Origin: Steinernema hermaphroditum
Lineage: Eukaryota > Nematoda > Chromadorea > Rhabditida > Steinernematidae
Direction of reading: 5' to 3'
Assembly: GCA_030435675.1 (NCBI GenBank)
Contig: CM059624.1
Coordinates: 10,750,769 to 10,814,768 of the forward strand
Length of the DNA: 64,000 nt
Position 1 is the stretch's first letter, and each line of letters begins with the position of its first letter. Of the stretch, positions 11,195 to 23,043 are shown in pieces. The position numbers were made by a program, and so were the translations under genes. Under the pieces are notes generated by a model that saw only the letters and a list, made by a program, of their open reading frames with translations, had not been told where the DNA came from and made no database searches.

Positions 11195-12511
11195 TCATGA
11201 CGGAGTGGGTTGAACCTTGACCGTGCTGGTCTGCACCACCGACGGCTTTGTGCACCTCAGAAGCTGAACGATTGACCGACGATAGTAGGGAAAGGCGAAA
11301 AGAAGCGAGAACGAGGCGATGAAGAGACGGAGCGCCAGGAGACTGTCGTGGAAAAGTATCTTCCATTCACAGAGGTACTTCATGACAATGATCCGGCGGT
11401 AGAACACAACTGCCATGATGTCAGTGCATAGGGAGTTCGCTGAAAACATGTGGGCGACTCTCCAGATTCTGTGACTCGGCTTACGCGTGAGAAGAATGTT
11501 AGGCATGGTGATGTAAATCAAAATGGCGATAAGGTCATTGCGTTGTTGTTTTCGCTTAGCACTCGGTCCACTGCTTGAGAGGCGAGTGTAAGAAATCACC
11601 GATTTCATGCACTGAAAAAGGAGTCACCGGGTGAGAACATCGAGCACTCCCTACCACAACATAAAGTCCGAGCATGAGGACGAACGATCCCATCTCGACG
11701 ATCGTTTCGATCACGTCGGTCCAGTCGATGGGGCTGACATCTCTTGTTCTGTGCAGCACTAGCTGCTCGGATTGGATGTTGGAAATCGTCGAGACGATGC
11801 TTATTGACAGTGCAAGTACGTGGCACAATGCGAAGAAGGCGACAATGTTCCTGAAAAACAACGTGTTTCTCATGCACTGTATTTCAAGTTTTTTGGGTTT
11901 CGTTTGTTCCTTTGTTTTGTTGTACTGGTTCATGGGAAGACCCCGTTTTGCAGAAATACAAAAATTAAGGTGCGGCTGTAACTACATGTTTCAACCTTGC
12001 ATCTTCTGTTTAGAGCCAGTTTCTGATCGGAATTCAAGCTAAGCTGGCTATGATCGCAGTTCGAATCCTCTAATCCTACTGTATCTCAGGGAAGAGTTAC
12101 CTTTTGTGAAAGTTTCTGTTCGCAAACATCGGCCAACTCATGTTGATGCATGTGACGGTAACCAGGAGAATGCTCAGCAGACGATATTCGTAGGCACACA
12201 GGTTAAGAACAAAATCTGTAGAATACTCCATGAACGATCCATCTCTAAATTTTACCTCAAAGTTCATCTCAAACGCACTCTACTTACTCTGCGTACTTAT
12301 CGGTTTCTGACATCGGGAATCTGATGAAAGTGATCACGCTCATGTAGGTGGAATAGGCGAGAGCTGGGACGGAAAGATTCAGCGCGAATGTGCGGAGAAT
12401 CGACGAATTGATGTACTTGAACGACAAGTAGACGACCAAAATGTTGATCACGATATTGGGAAGAGGGGCATAGTTGCTGACGAGGTCGTCGACAGTGCTA
12501 CCGTAAGGCAT
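11195..12511 (-). CDS. Seven-transmembrane receptor, array member 3
   Basis: Five exons in transcript order: 12511-12288, 12244-12101, 11850-11655, 11611-11485, 11439-11195, giving 311 aa. The intron before TM7 found in members 1, 2, 7 and 8 is absent here: the SLLALRLFIASF stretch is continuous. Hallmarks: YEYR at TM3, DWTDV loop. TM6 reads ITMPN, so the first Pro of the usual TPP is replaced by Met-Pro. LCEWK replaces QICxxK and FPYYRRS replaces FGDYRRA, the most altered post-TM7 motif in the array. The frame is intact, so a diverged functional receptor is more likely than a pseudogene. Confidence 0.8.
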
Positions 12512-13439
12512 GGTGAGTAGTGAATAGAAGTAGGTCGAAGCAAGCGAAGGGACAGCTAACGAAAAAGTTTCCGCCTGCTTGCTTTAGGGCAAACACTCCT
12601 TAGAGAGGATCTCGGGCGTGAGGAATCAGCGACGACCTGCCGATTCTCGGGATTCTGATGGAGAAGACGAGGTCGCCGACCAACGATGGCAGACGTCTAG
12701 GGTAATTTGCAAAGTTCAAGCATGCACCACCAAGCGAGAGCAAACATCGTCATATACTTGAAACCGCGATAGTCGTTCGAGGATAAAGCTGCCATGGGAA
12801 TAATGCCCTCTACGGGATTAACGTCAGTTATAGAGAAAACTATAAGGTTGTGTGACCATTTCCTTAATGCAGGAAAGAGGAAATTACTTTTTTAGAAATT
12901 GTGAAGCTCAGAGTACACAATATGTAATCATCTGGCTATTGTGTAGTACTAGCTAACAGTGCCTCCAGTATGCATATATGGCTACCTTTCAGCACGTTTC
13001 ATACTCCAAAAACCGCACAGCTTCATGGCTCCTGGAAGCATGTTAGGTTGGCATTCAGCAAGCATTTTTCCAGGAGGGAATGGCTGTCGGAGAACCAGCA
13101 CGTACATGTGGCTACGGAAAGAGGCAGATCAAAACAGAAAACCACATCAGGGTGAGCCTATAATTTTGCAGAGAAGTGTATGTAGTAGTTTCTCCTGTAT
13201 TTTAAAGATTTTTGGCTATATTTCACGGTATAGAGGCTCGCGGCATATATGAAGCACTTGCGAAGAGAAAGGGAAGAAAACATCTAATTTAAAGACGTCA
13301 GATGTGGGCGGACATCGTACTTTCTTTGAGTTTGTCTTTAGTTTACATATGTCTGTCAATGTGTGTGAAATATGAATGGTCACAATTTCCAAAGTGCTTT
13401 CAATAGGCACTAAAGAGAAGAATATTACAGGGGTAACTA
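12512..13439. other. Intergenic region, nothing recognised
   Basis: No coding exon, RNA gene or repeat was recognised between array member 3 and the 3' end of the retrotransposon. Confidence 0.5.
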
Positions 13440-15140
13440 AGTAACTTTATTTATTTATTTAAAATTATGCACGATCAATTATAATAGTCTACAATAATGA
13501 TAACAGGAAACAGATTTAGAGAACGGTACATAGAGATAGGAAAGATTCCCATTATACATAATAATAAACTAGAATGAACAACCGTCAGTGAGGCTATAAG
13601 CGATCATCTCGTACTAGGAACCAGGCTAGTAGTCGCCTTCGAAAGATACTCGAAGTTTTCGATTTCACAATGTCTTCTGAGAGATTATTCCAGAGAGATA
13701 TGACTAAGTTAGAGAAATAACGACGGAATCTTTCCGTCTTTCGAACAGTAGGATGGATTCTGTACAGTGATCGTGACCTAGTGCGAGAATTAAGTGGTGG
13801 AGCAGTAAAAAAGTCTTCAGGAAGGCAGTTGACCTTGTTGTGGAACAGCTTATACGTAAACAAAAGGGCTGCTACAACACGTCTTCTGGACAGAGTGGAT
13901 GCGTTCAGCTTAGCTAGGGAGGAAGAGTAATGAGGAGCGAAGTTGTTGCAGCGGAGAAACATGGATTTCACATATTTCTTCTGCACCGCTTCTACTAGAT
14001 CAGAATCTTTTGCTATGTGTGGTGACCACACAATGGAACCATACTCAAGGATAGGTCGAATATATGAGGTAAACAGACGCCATAAAATAGACTGACTTCT
14101 ACATTGAAACACTCTGACAACCATTTTGCTCAAACGCGTAGCCTTAGATACGCAGATCTTAAGGTGTGGCTCGAAAGACAACTTATCATCGTATGTCACG
14201 CCTAAATCTTTGATAATCGAAACTTTTTTGATGACAGTATCGTTGAGGACATAGTCAACGCGGGGATTATTACGCCCAACATGCATTACTGCAGTCTTGG
14301 ACGCAGCGATGGGGAGCTTCCAATCTGAGGACCATGACTCGAGACTTCTGAGAGCTCGTCTGAGAGACTTGGGATTAGAAAGGGTGTACAACTTCAAGTC
14401 GTTTGCATAGAGGACGCAGTGGACTTCAGACGGAAAGATGGAGGGAAGATCATTAACATATATTGCGAAAAGGAAAGGCCCAAGGCATGAGCCTTGTGGA
14501 ACGCCTGATTTCACATGGATTGGGGGAGAAACCGAGCCATTGACATTGACAGACAGGACACGGTCCGATAGGAAGTCTTTAATCCAATTCAGCAAAGAAC
14601 CTTGAATCCCGTAGGCCTTCAGTTTATGCAACAGGAGCTCATGATTAACCATATCGAATGCCTTACTAAAGTCGACAAAGATGTAGTCTATGAACTTTCC
14701 AGATTCAAGAGCAGAGAAAGAAGTGTGAAAGCAGGGAAGCAGGGCGCTCGTTATAGATCTACCTGGGAGAAACCCGTTCTGCTCTTTACAAAAGAGATTT
14801 TGTTTTTGAAAGTGACCAAGAATGGCCGAACGAGCAAATTTCTCGGCAATTTTTGAGAGTGAACAGGTGAGGGAGATAGGACGATAATTCGAAGGATCAC
14901 AGCGATCTCCTTTCTTGAAGATAGGCTTAACAATTGCCTCTTTCCAAGCTTTAGGGACAACTCCAGACATAAAAGAGCGGTTCAGTAGGTCGCATATAGG
15001 TTGTGCTAACGGTAGAGACAGTTTTTTTAGGAACAGATAGGACAGTCTGAACTTTTTTACAGAGAAACATATAAGACAGGGTGAAATCGGAAGTTTCAGT
15101 GGAAGAGATTTTATCTCTCTTTGCGCCATTTAAATGTACA
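13440..15140 (-). mobile_element. Decayed non-LTR retrotransposon (jockey/CR1-like), 5'-truncated
   Basis: A 511-codon frame (15129-13594) encodes a LINE reverse transcriptase followed by the usual C-terminal region. Motifs: NYRPISL (81-87), motif A VDFSKAFD with Asp153, GVPQGS (209-214), motif C at 241-244, and a LGVTYDDKLSF segment. Motif C reads YAND instead of YADD, so one catalytic Asp is Asn. The endonuclease domain is missing and the first 30 residues do not resemble the family, so the 5' part is truncated or frame-damaged. The 3' end on the minus strand is a short (AATA)n-type tail near 13445-13470, typical of elements that end in tandem repeats rather than poly(A). It is probably immobile, though its frame is long enough to suggest fairly recent activity. 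Confidence 0.85.
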
Positions 15141-15310
15141 ACAAGTTGGAAACATAGACGGAGGAAGGACTGTCGCTGAGACGCGGGCTGCTGTCGACGA
15201 CAGTGCCTAGATGTTCGACGATCGGTGACACAAGGAATAACTTCTTCGAGTGGTCGATCTTCAAAGAGGGGATGTAGTTACTTTCGGATCTTCGTCGTGG
15301 CGATGATGGA
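15131..15310 (-). repeat. ORF tail related to the one at 15668
   Basis: In one minus-strand frame this reads FLVSPIVEHLGTVVD and then SPRLSDSPSSVYVSN, ending in a TAA that directly precedes the ATG of the reverse-transcriptase frame (TAAATG). The same pattern (VSPxxExLxxVxD, then P...D.SS..S...YL stop) recurs at 15668-15790. Protein-level conservation with nucleotide divergence suggests a once-coding repeat, perhaps the ORF1 end of the retroelement. Confidence 0.45.
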
Positions 15311-15667
15311 TGCCGGTTGCTACCGCTGAGCCATCTGTGCTAACTAATTTATTATAAATAACGGAGATGTTATATACACTCTTTAACACAAACACAGACG
15401 GCAGCATTCCTTCGTCAACGTGCCGTCTTTTACAAAGTGGATGCCGCGCTAGAGAAGCGACTGTCGATCGATTAGAGAAGCGACAAGTCGTTACAGATGC
15501 CGGTTTTGAAGCATGCTTTTAGAAGTATCGCTACAACACTTGACTACAGTGATACCGGGATCCAATTCCAAACAGATGATTGAACCTAGAATAAGATGTT
15601 AGTCTATGTTGAAGCGATGATAAATACCTTCGAGACGAATTCTTGGGAGGTTTATTTCCCCCGTGAT

Positions 15668-15892
15668 CTATTTTAAATACACAAAACTTGAAAACATAGA
15701 CAGAGGCGGGGAAGATCTGTCGCGGGACTCTGGGCCGATGTCGATGACATCTTCTAGTTTCTCGCCGTTCGGCGACACTCCCGGGCGGCAAAGGTGTAGC
15801 GGCGGATCAGGACACTCGGCGACACTGGCCGTTTGTAGCATGCATCGGAATCTTTCATTGCCTTCTGAATCGAGTCCTTGACCCTCATGCAT
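15668..15892 (-). repeat. Second ORF tail of the same family
   Basis: A 74-codon frame whose second half (GVSPNGEKLEDVIDIG, then SRDRSSPPLSMFSS) parallels the 15131-15310 segment residue by residue in several places. The DNA around the stop (CTCTGTCTATGTTTTCAA) also matches CTCCGTCTATGTTTCCAA in the other copy. No known domain was recognised. The upstream frame to 16277 is Pro-rich and may or may not belong to it. Confidence 0.4.
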
Positions 15893-16234
15893 GCACTTGC
15901 GACGACATCCATAACGTTACTTGAAGGCCATGCGCGGAGCAGTGAGACGTTGCAAGAGGAAATGTATTCTTCTGGATCAGTGGATTCATCGGATGAATAC
16001 GAGGATGACGACTCGGAATTCTAGTCGGGAGACGGTGGGCGACTAGCCCGGCTGCTTGCTTATTTCTTCGAGTCATCTTCGGAGATGATGCGACGCAGCT
16101 TCGGTCAGGCGGTGGCGGAGTCAAGTAGTTTGGTTCATCGCTATTTTGAGGGGTGTTTCGATCCCCAACGAGACTAGGAGGACTTCGTTGCTCGATGACT
16201 CGTCCATGTGGTCTGCTTTCGGGATGGAAGAGGT

Positions 16235-16313
16235 GCTCAAAGTGGTTCAGTGGTAGAATGCTCGCCTGCCACGCCAACGTCTTGGGTTTGTTCGTTTCCC
16301 GGCCGATGCACCA
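16235..16313 (+). pseudogene. tRNA-Gly(GCC)-like pseudogene with genomic CCA
   Basis: The D-arm, anticodon arm and anticodon (TGGTTCAGTGGTAG, then CTCGCCTGCCACG) match tRNA-Gly(GCC), and the 3' side (CCCGGCCGATGCA) is also tRNA-Gly-like. The 5' acceptor strand (GCTCAAA) no longer pairs with CCGATGC, the variable region is altered, and the T-loop is enlarged (GGGTTTGTTCGTTTCCC). The sequence continues directly into CCA, which is not normally genome-encoded in eukaryotes. This suggests a reverse-transcribed tRNA or the head of a tRNA-derived SINE rather than a working gene. Confidence 0.7.
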
Positions 16314-17518
16314 ATGTTGCTGTCAAAGATTTTATTATACACAAAGCTTCTTCGGGGCCTTCACTGGTTAAGGTCTTGTTGGGATCCGTTGTGCCTACGT
16401 AGTTGAGATGATGATATTCTTCTTCTTCTCTATGGTGGCAGATAAGATCTTTTCGTGGTCGATCGCCGAACTTTTAAGGTTGGCTTAGGTCACTCCTCCT
16501 TCGGTCGGTGACATCGTGGTTTTTGGTTTCGGCTCTTTCGTCGCTTTCGCGACACGAAGCCTATAACAAAAAAGACAAATATGAAAGGAAATTATGTCTT
16601 ACGTAAAGTTTTAAAAGTCGCTCCGTTGAATCGAAGACAAAAGAAAGTGACTGCAACAGGCAATCGATTTCAGTCGCTGACCATTCGCGCCATAAATGTT
16701 TTGGAAACAAAGTCGTCGCCCTCGTCATCAAAACACTTTGTAGACGCATCGCTACTCTCTTGTGCTCTCTTGTCTATCCAGTCTCCTTCCAATTGTAAGA
16801 TGTTTGATGTGTACTTGCTACCAATTTATGTCAATTATTGTACAAATATTATTGTACATTGCGGAAACGAGGTCGTTCAGTGCATTAGTCAGAATGCTTC
16901 TTAATCTGAGCTGCTGAGCGAAGGTGATTCCAACGCTACCGGAACACCGAGTCGTGTAAACTCTGCAGAGGGCTACTATTAGCGCTCCGGGAAGCGGTAC
17001 TGCAATTGGAGGCTCAACGAGGCAAACAGAGATGAGGCACCGTGTGATTTTCATATTTGGAGTATTTGGCTCTTTTATGTTTTTTTGTTTTGTTTTCCCG
17101 AGATGGCTTTTTCTGTATAAAGCCGAGACTTTCGCTTGTTTTTTTATTATTGGAACTTTATAGACTCTGTTATAGCCTCTACTTATGAATGACTTCCCTG
17201 CAATCAGAGATGCAGGATTCACCCAGGGATCCTGTCCACTCACCATTTACTGCAGAAATTTTGACGTTGTTTTTGCGAATAACTTTATCTCAGGCACTGT
17301 GACATATAAGAAATGTCTGTGAATTATCCATAATGGGAAACGCTCAAGTACATATAAGGCGAACCGCCATTAAGTACAGTACTGGTAAACAGTGATTAGA
17401 GACACAAAGAATAATGTGCCTCCAATTACGACTCTCTTTTGATTAGCATGCTCCCTAAGATAATTCATATGTATGTTGACCATTTATTTATGTCCTATAC
17501 ACTCGAAATGACTTAGAA
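16314..17518. other. Intergenic region, no supported gene
   Basis: Several 60-140-codon frames overlap on both strands (for example at 16581-16904 and 16818-17246). None shows a domain, a clean splice continuation or a family match. Remnants of the mobile-element cluster to the left may extend into it. Confidence 0.45.
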
Positions 17519-19808
17519 TCACGTATGCCTAATAACAGCGGTTTTTGGTTCGGGCAGATTTGTGGTTTCCACCTTACTTACAGTGATTAACTTATTCTGC
17601 TGCTTGAACATGGGCAGACACATGACACCCTTGCGAATCAGCTGTTTCAACGCGCGTCGGTAATCCACGAAGGCCACCAGGACGGTGAACGTGGTGACGA
17701 AAAGACGCCCTTGCAGCAGGCTGTCGTCGTGATAAATCTTCATTTCGCAGAACTGTTTGAACACCGGCGGCGATCCAAAAAGCGCCGCAAATAGGTCCGT
17801 GCAAATCGAATTTGCTGAAAAGGACGTTTTCCACTTATCCAATCAGGATCATTTCCTACGCAATAAGAGAATATTCGGTGGCGTGATGTAGGCTAAAGTG
17901 GCAATTAGCTGAACTCGACGCTTTTGGCGATTGTTGAACGCGTTGGAACTCGTTTTGCGGAAGGCCATGACGGCGCCAATACACTAAAAGAAAAGGAACA
18001 GGTTTACTGTACACTGGCGAAATGCTCACCACAAAGTACATAAATATGCAGAAGGATAGGGAAGAGGTCTCGAAGGAGCCTTCGACGATGTCGAGCCAAT
18101 TGACTGCGGCAATGGGGAAGAGTTCGCTCATGACTTGTTTGGACTGACGATTCGAGAATGTGGCGATCGTGCTTGTGGTGATGGTGAACACGTGGCATCC
18201 GAACAGAACGAAAAGAACGTTCCTGCAATGATACAGCTGTAAGTGAATGGTAGTGAACCGAGTCGGTTCACTTGACTCCAATTAAAATTGATCACCCAAC
18301 CAACCAGTGAAATACAAAATTTAACTTGTCGTTTAAGCTCCTATCAATAATAAATCATATAGCGCAGCTGTCATTTTAAATACGGATTCGGATAAAGCAT
18401 CACCAGCCGCTGACACTCGATAGATAAAAGCGGCTGCGTTCATCTCTAAGGCTTTGGTTATGTTCAATCTTATGCTTTAGTTCTCATGGGGCTTTCTCAT
18501 AAACTGGCGATCTGAATGATAAATTATTGAAAGGGGCTGTTTTGTTTCTGTTTCTTTGTTTCTGAGCTTCTCTTTCTGTTACCTTTTAAGTTTGAACATG
18601 AATATGAACAACATCACTGTTATGCTTTATCCGAATAACACAGAATGATGTACGTAGAATGATCCCTTGTTAGGTCATTCTTATTAGAAGATTAGCTTTC
18701 GCGAAATCTTTCGTAAACTGGGAGCCGTCTTAACGATGAATTCTTCAAGGGTTGAGCTGTTTCGTTTCCCCTTAAGTTGCGAACATAAATGTTATCAGAA
18801 CGGATATAACTTCTATCCTACATACTAAAACATAAGTGCATAGCAGCTGAAAATTGTGGCTTGTTTGTGCAGATTTTGGTTGATTTCCGAAACGGTGGAT
18901 ATACATAAAGAATGACAATTCTGGAAAGTCCGAAAATTAATGTTTTTATTTTTTAATCATATTAATTAAGATTTTCAATTAAATCAAAGCTCTTCGGACA
19001 TTATTTTTAGATACAGCTCAGTGGCCGTATATGACCTGCCATAACCTTTATATCACGCCTTTGAATTCCACGGATAGATCTATTTTATATTTTCAATTTG
19101 CTCTTTTGTCGTTTGTTTTGAAAATGACGTGTACACCGCTTAGTCACCTCGTGTGGTACAAAACAAGGAACTGCATACTCTAGCAGAAACACCCACTCGA
19201 CGCTGTGCTCACGATGTTCTTTGTCCACGGGTTTGCAGCACCCGATGGCAATCCATCCATGGTCATCTATACAATCATAACCAGCGCCTTCTTCAAAAAC
19301 AAAAAGGACAAAAAGCTGATTTTCATGATTTTCCGAGAGTTCATGTTTTTTTTTCTATTTTTGTGACCTATCAAGCAGAAACCTACTTATTAGTGAGTCG
19401 TTTCTTCGAGAACAAAGGCTTGGCGAAGAAGCAGTAGGTGATGGAGACCAGGAAGATGGCCAAAACGCGGTAATTAAATCCACAAATATAGCCAATGACC
19501 GTTGACAAGTAGTCCGAAAACTTCGTCTTCTCCAATCTAAATTAATCTCCTTTACATCACCGTTGCACGATAACCTACTTTATTCCCAGGGCGACGTCCT
19601 TTGATGGCCAAATGAGTGACGATAGAAGCGCGCCAGAGGCGTAAAGAAGATAGCACAGAGTGGGGATGCACAGATTCAAAGCGAAGATTTGAAGGATCGA
19701 ACGTTTCACATGGCAAATTGAGAGATAAATGATAAGCACGTTGATGATGATATTCGGAATGAGTATGAAGCTGCAAATGATCTTCTCCACAGAATTCATG
19801 ACCGGCAT
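17519..19808 (-). CDS. Seven-transmembrane receptor, array member 4
   Basis: Five exons in transcript order: 19808-19579, 19536-19387, 18222-18030, 17983-17860, 17814-17519, giving 330 aa. The TM7 intron is absent. Intron 2 is 1164 bp, far longer than in any other member. Hallmarks: FNYR at TM3, NWLDI loop, YITPPN in TM6, QFCEMK before TM7, FVDYRRA after TM7. The C-terminal tail is about 40 residues and polar. The start Met (19808) gives the same N-terminal length as member 3; a second Met nine bases downstream (19799) is equally possible. Confidence 0.78.
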
Positions 19809-21906
19809 AGGCGTCTTCCAAGCACCGTCAGGTCGGAATGGGTGGGCATAAAGAAACAATTGCCACGTGTGCCAAAAAAATAATTGCAAGTGCGTGGAAT
19901 CGCGCGGGAACACCTGCCCGAGAGGAACCTCCTTCTTTCTCGGGCGACCTTCGGGGCGGAGAGACGACTCAGCCGAGCTTTCTACGGATTGGCCAACTAG
20001 AATAGGGCGAGATTCTCGGTATGCAGAGCTTAACACGTTGCCGACCGAAAATATGTTTTTGTCCGCTAATTGGGAAATGTTCCAGATTGTTGACCGTCAG
20101 AAATCAAGGGCATGCGAATGTGGAGAGAGTTGAAAAGAGGTTGTGGGACCGTGGAGAACTCGAATTGCTCTTGAAGTCCGTTGACGTTGACGAAGGAAGG
20201 AAGAATACAAGGACGGGGAACTGGGAAAGTCACGATACGTAGCCGCACGCAAATAAAAACAGTCACGTACGGTCTTAGGAGAGTTCGAATCGGTATGAAA
20301 CGCCTAAGTGAAGTGTTGACTCGGATTCGTTGGCGTTACTGATTCGAGCACCGCAAATTATTTTTTAAACATCAGATTTTAAAGCAATGCAAAATGTTCT
20401 TTGAGGTTGAATTATAGAGTTCAGATGAGATCAGGAGATCGCTTGCCTTATGACGCAAAAAGTTTCACCTAAGTCTAACCAGATTTGGAACAGAATTTAC
20501 CAGTACTAGATCTCTGGTTAGATGTTGTTGTGTTGGCGTTTCTGAGGACATCGGCTCTGGCGAATAAATTACGGAATCCACCTGCTAACTCATAGTATTT
20601 CACAAGATCAGGGTCTTATTTACTGCATCGACTTCAACGAATTCTGTAAGGATAAACAAACAACAAACAGAACTTTGTCTTTGCTATCTTTGTGCCTTCA
20701 TGTTTCCTAAAAAATGATACTAACAGAATGCATCTTTGAGTAAAAACCACAAAAACTTTTGCAAATAGTGATTGAACTTGAAGACTGCTTTCGTACTTGT
20801 GCACTTATGTTTTCATAGTTTCTTTGATTAGTTTCACAAAAAAAGCTTTGCAGGCTATGTAAAAAATCTGCTTTCTAAGTAGCCAGAAAAATAGCCATAG
20901 CAGGCTATGTAAATAGAGCCTCGTTTCTGGCAAAAAGGAACCGGAACTTCGGTGCTGTTACTTCCAAGACATACAAAATGAGGAAAGCATAATGCAGGAA
21001 ATTTGAGGAAAGTCTCCGTTCTATAAATATTGTTGTTTACATATTGCAGAGATTCCCTGAAAATGAGAACATTTTGAACGATGTACGTGTGGAGTTAGAG
21101 ACATTTTCGGCCCGAGTGACCTCCGTTGATTTAAATCTATTGGCTATTATAAGAAAAACATCCTAAAACCGATCTAAACTATGACTTGTTTACTTCTGCT
21201 CTAGAAGTCAGCTGGGCTGACCTAATGGCTTTAATACCTTTTGAATATTAGCGGAGCGAAAGTCAAGTTTACTGCAGAAATGAAGTGTGTTAAGTGAATA
21301 ATATTTCGTCGAGCAATGATTGGCGCTGTAGCTAAGTCCAAAACAAATTGAAGATCAAGTGATCTGTAGTTAGGCATAGCCATGATTCGATTATTTTTTA
21401 CGGACCAATTTTTTGTTTGTGCTGGGCCGAGTCGTTGGGTCGAAGCTAGTCCAATTGACAGTTTCTTGATTGGACTTCTAAAGTGGTGGCTCGCCGTTGT
21501 CTCTGCCACGCGGGACTTGATGTACGAGAGAAATAGGCGTCAGTTTATAACACAAATTAACTCGCCAAAGAAGAACAAAATCGGTTAAAACAAGCTATCA
21601 AACAAGGGTCGCGCTGAGTATCAATGGGTCGCTTGGTCTCGACGCGATCGACCTTTCAAATTCCTTTCCTTCGCACGTTCGTCCGCAGTCAAATCGTGCT
21701 CGGCGACAATAACTTCAAAATTAGTCCGTAGTGCGAAAAATGCGGATTTTCGGGTTCGATCCGATGACAACTCTGCCTAACTTAGACAGTTTGGATGAAA
21801 ATAAGCAATTTTATGACAAAATCACATAGAACAACATAAATGAAATGAAATTAACGGGAGGTATCAACTAGGAAGCAACAAAGGGAAGTGGAAGCTTCTG
21901 GTCCGG
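19809..21906. other. Intergenic region, no supported gene
   Basis: Mostly AT-rich. A GC-richer patch at 19900-20250 has overlapping frames on both strands but no recognisable exon chain. A short duplicated block (CAGGCTATGTAAA) occurs near 20851 and 20901. Confidence 0.5.
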
Positions 21907-22315
21907 CTACCAATCCAGGGGAACCTTTGATACGTAAACATGATCACATCTCGCAGTGGTTCCTTTCACCGTTCTGATGGAAACGGTGTTTTCGGTCATT
22001 GGTTTGTAGTTCTTTTGTTGGTACTTCGCTTCATCGACCATTTCCTGCAGAATCTCCTCTTCGGTGCAGCTGTTTTCCGTCGTTTTCTTTGAGTAGAGAA
22101 CTTTTGTTATTTCAGCTAAAAGGCTATGTATTTATCGGGTTTTCTGGCCACGTTTTACCATCAACAAATGTAGTGATGCTAGGGAAATATTCCTCTATAA
22201 GTTTTCTGTCGGTTTGCGAGGATTCCTCCACCGCTCGGATGGCCTTGAAGAGGACCTCGAGAAAATAGCGGCGATGCCACATCTTCGGTCGAAGATCACA
22301 AAAATAGGCGGACAG
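21907..22315 (-). CDS. Unassigned gene, C-terminal two exons
   Basis: Two exons with a clean 43-nt intron: 22315-22159 and 22115-21907, phase 1, ending in TAG. The first begins after a CTTATAG acceptor-like site and is open from its first base (LSAYFCDLRPK before the first Met at 22282), so the true start may lie in an upstream exon I could not find. The product is 110 aa from that Met, mixed-charge, with ITKVLYSKKT, CTEEEIL and MVDEAKYQQ segments, no transmembrane helix and no known domain. It lies downstream of the secreted-protein gene at 23044 on the same strand and could be a relative or a terminal part of a longer transcript. Confidence 0.55.
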
Positions 22316-23043
22316 CTATAAGAGTACAGTTCAAGCAGAACCAAAAAGGTTCTTGTGGTGGTCTTATAAGTGATTCATGTGTAGTTTTTCACAATGAAAA
22401 TCACTATTGCGTCATGGGTTATATGACCATTACTGGACTTTGTTCATTGATGTTCAGATATGATTTGGCATTCCAGCTAACAAGGGTACGGTCAAACATG
22501 TAGCGTTAATATCGACGCGAAAATAGGGGCAAACAGTAGGCCTAGGTGAGCATATAAAATCTGCAAAAAATACATGCCTATACACACTCTAAGTACTTTA
22601 GAACGATGCGGTATCCTTTCTCACCATAGGTTCTCAGTGGCGACACCCAAGTGACCCAGTGCCTTTGTTGCTTAGGCTCACTATTTTGCCTTTGTTTCAG
22701 AGCGTTCATACATACACACTAGGACAACTGTCTGATAGATCACGATCCGATTTCTAGTTGGTTGGAAATGGGAACTGCGTCATTTTCGACAGGCATAGAG
22801 CTCATATGGACTTTTTGTTCATATACTCATCTATGCCTACCATTTCGCCTATGCTCGAGTTGATCTTAGCGTTCCTTTCCTTGTTAATTCAATAATTTTT
22901 ATGACATTTTGAGTGAGGTTCTGCAGTTCTGCATACTGATTTGTTAGATTTATCAAGAAAGGGTTCACAATTTCGTCAAATTTGTTTAAAAGTTTGAATG
23001 CATTTGTATGTGCCTTTCAAATAAGAATTAAAAAAATTAACTT
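22316..23043. other. AT-rich spacer
   Basis: Probably holds the missing 5' exon or promoter of the 21907 gene; no exon could be placed with confidence. Confidence 0.4.

Noticed and set aside
12020..12080. GTTCGAATCC resembling a tRNA B-box in the intron of receptor 3
   Set aside because: No D-arm or closed acceptor stem around it.
15310..15345. Minus-strand TGGCTCAGCGGTAG resembling a tRNA A-box
   Set aside because: No matching T-arm or acceptor stem was found downstream; probably chance or a remnant.
16818..17246. 142-codon minus-strand frame
   Set aside because: Composition and lack of any domain, splice or regulatory support suggest chance.
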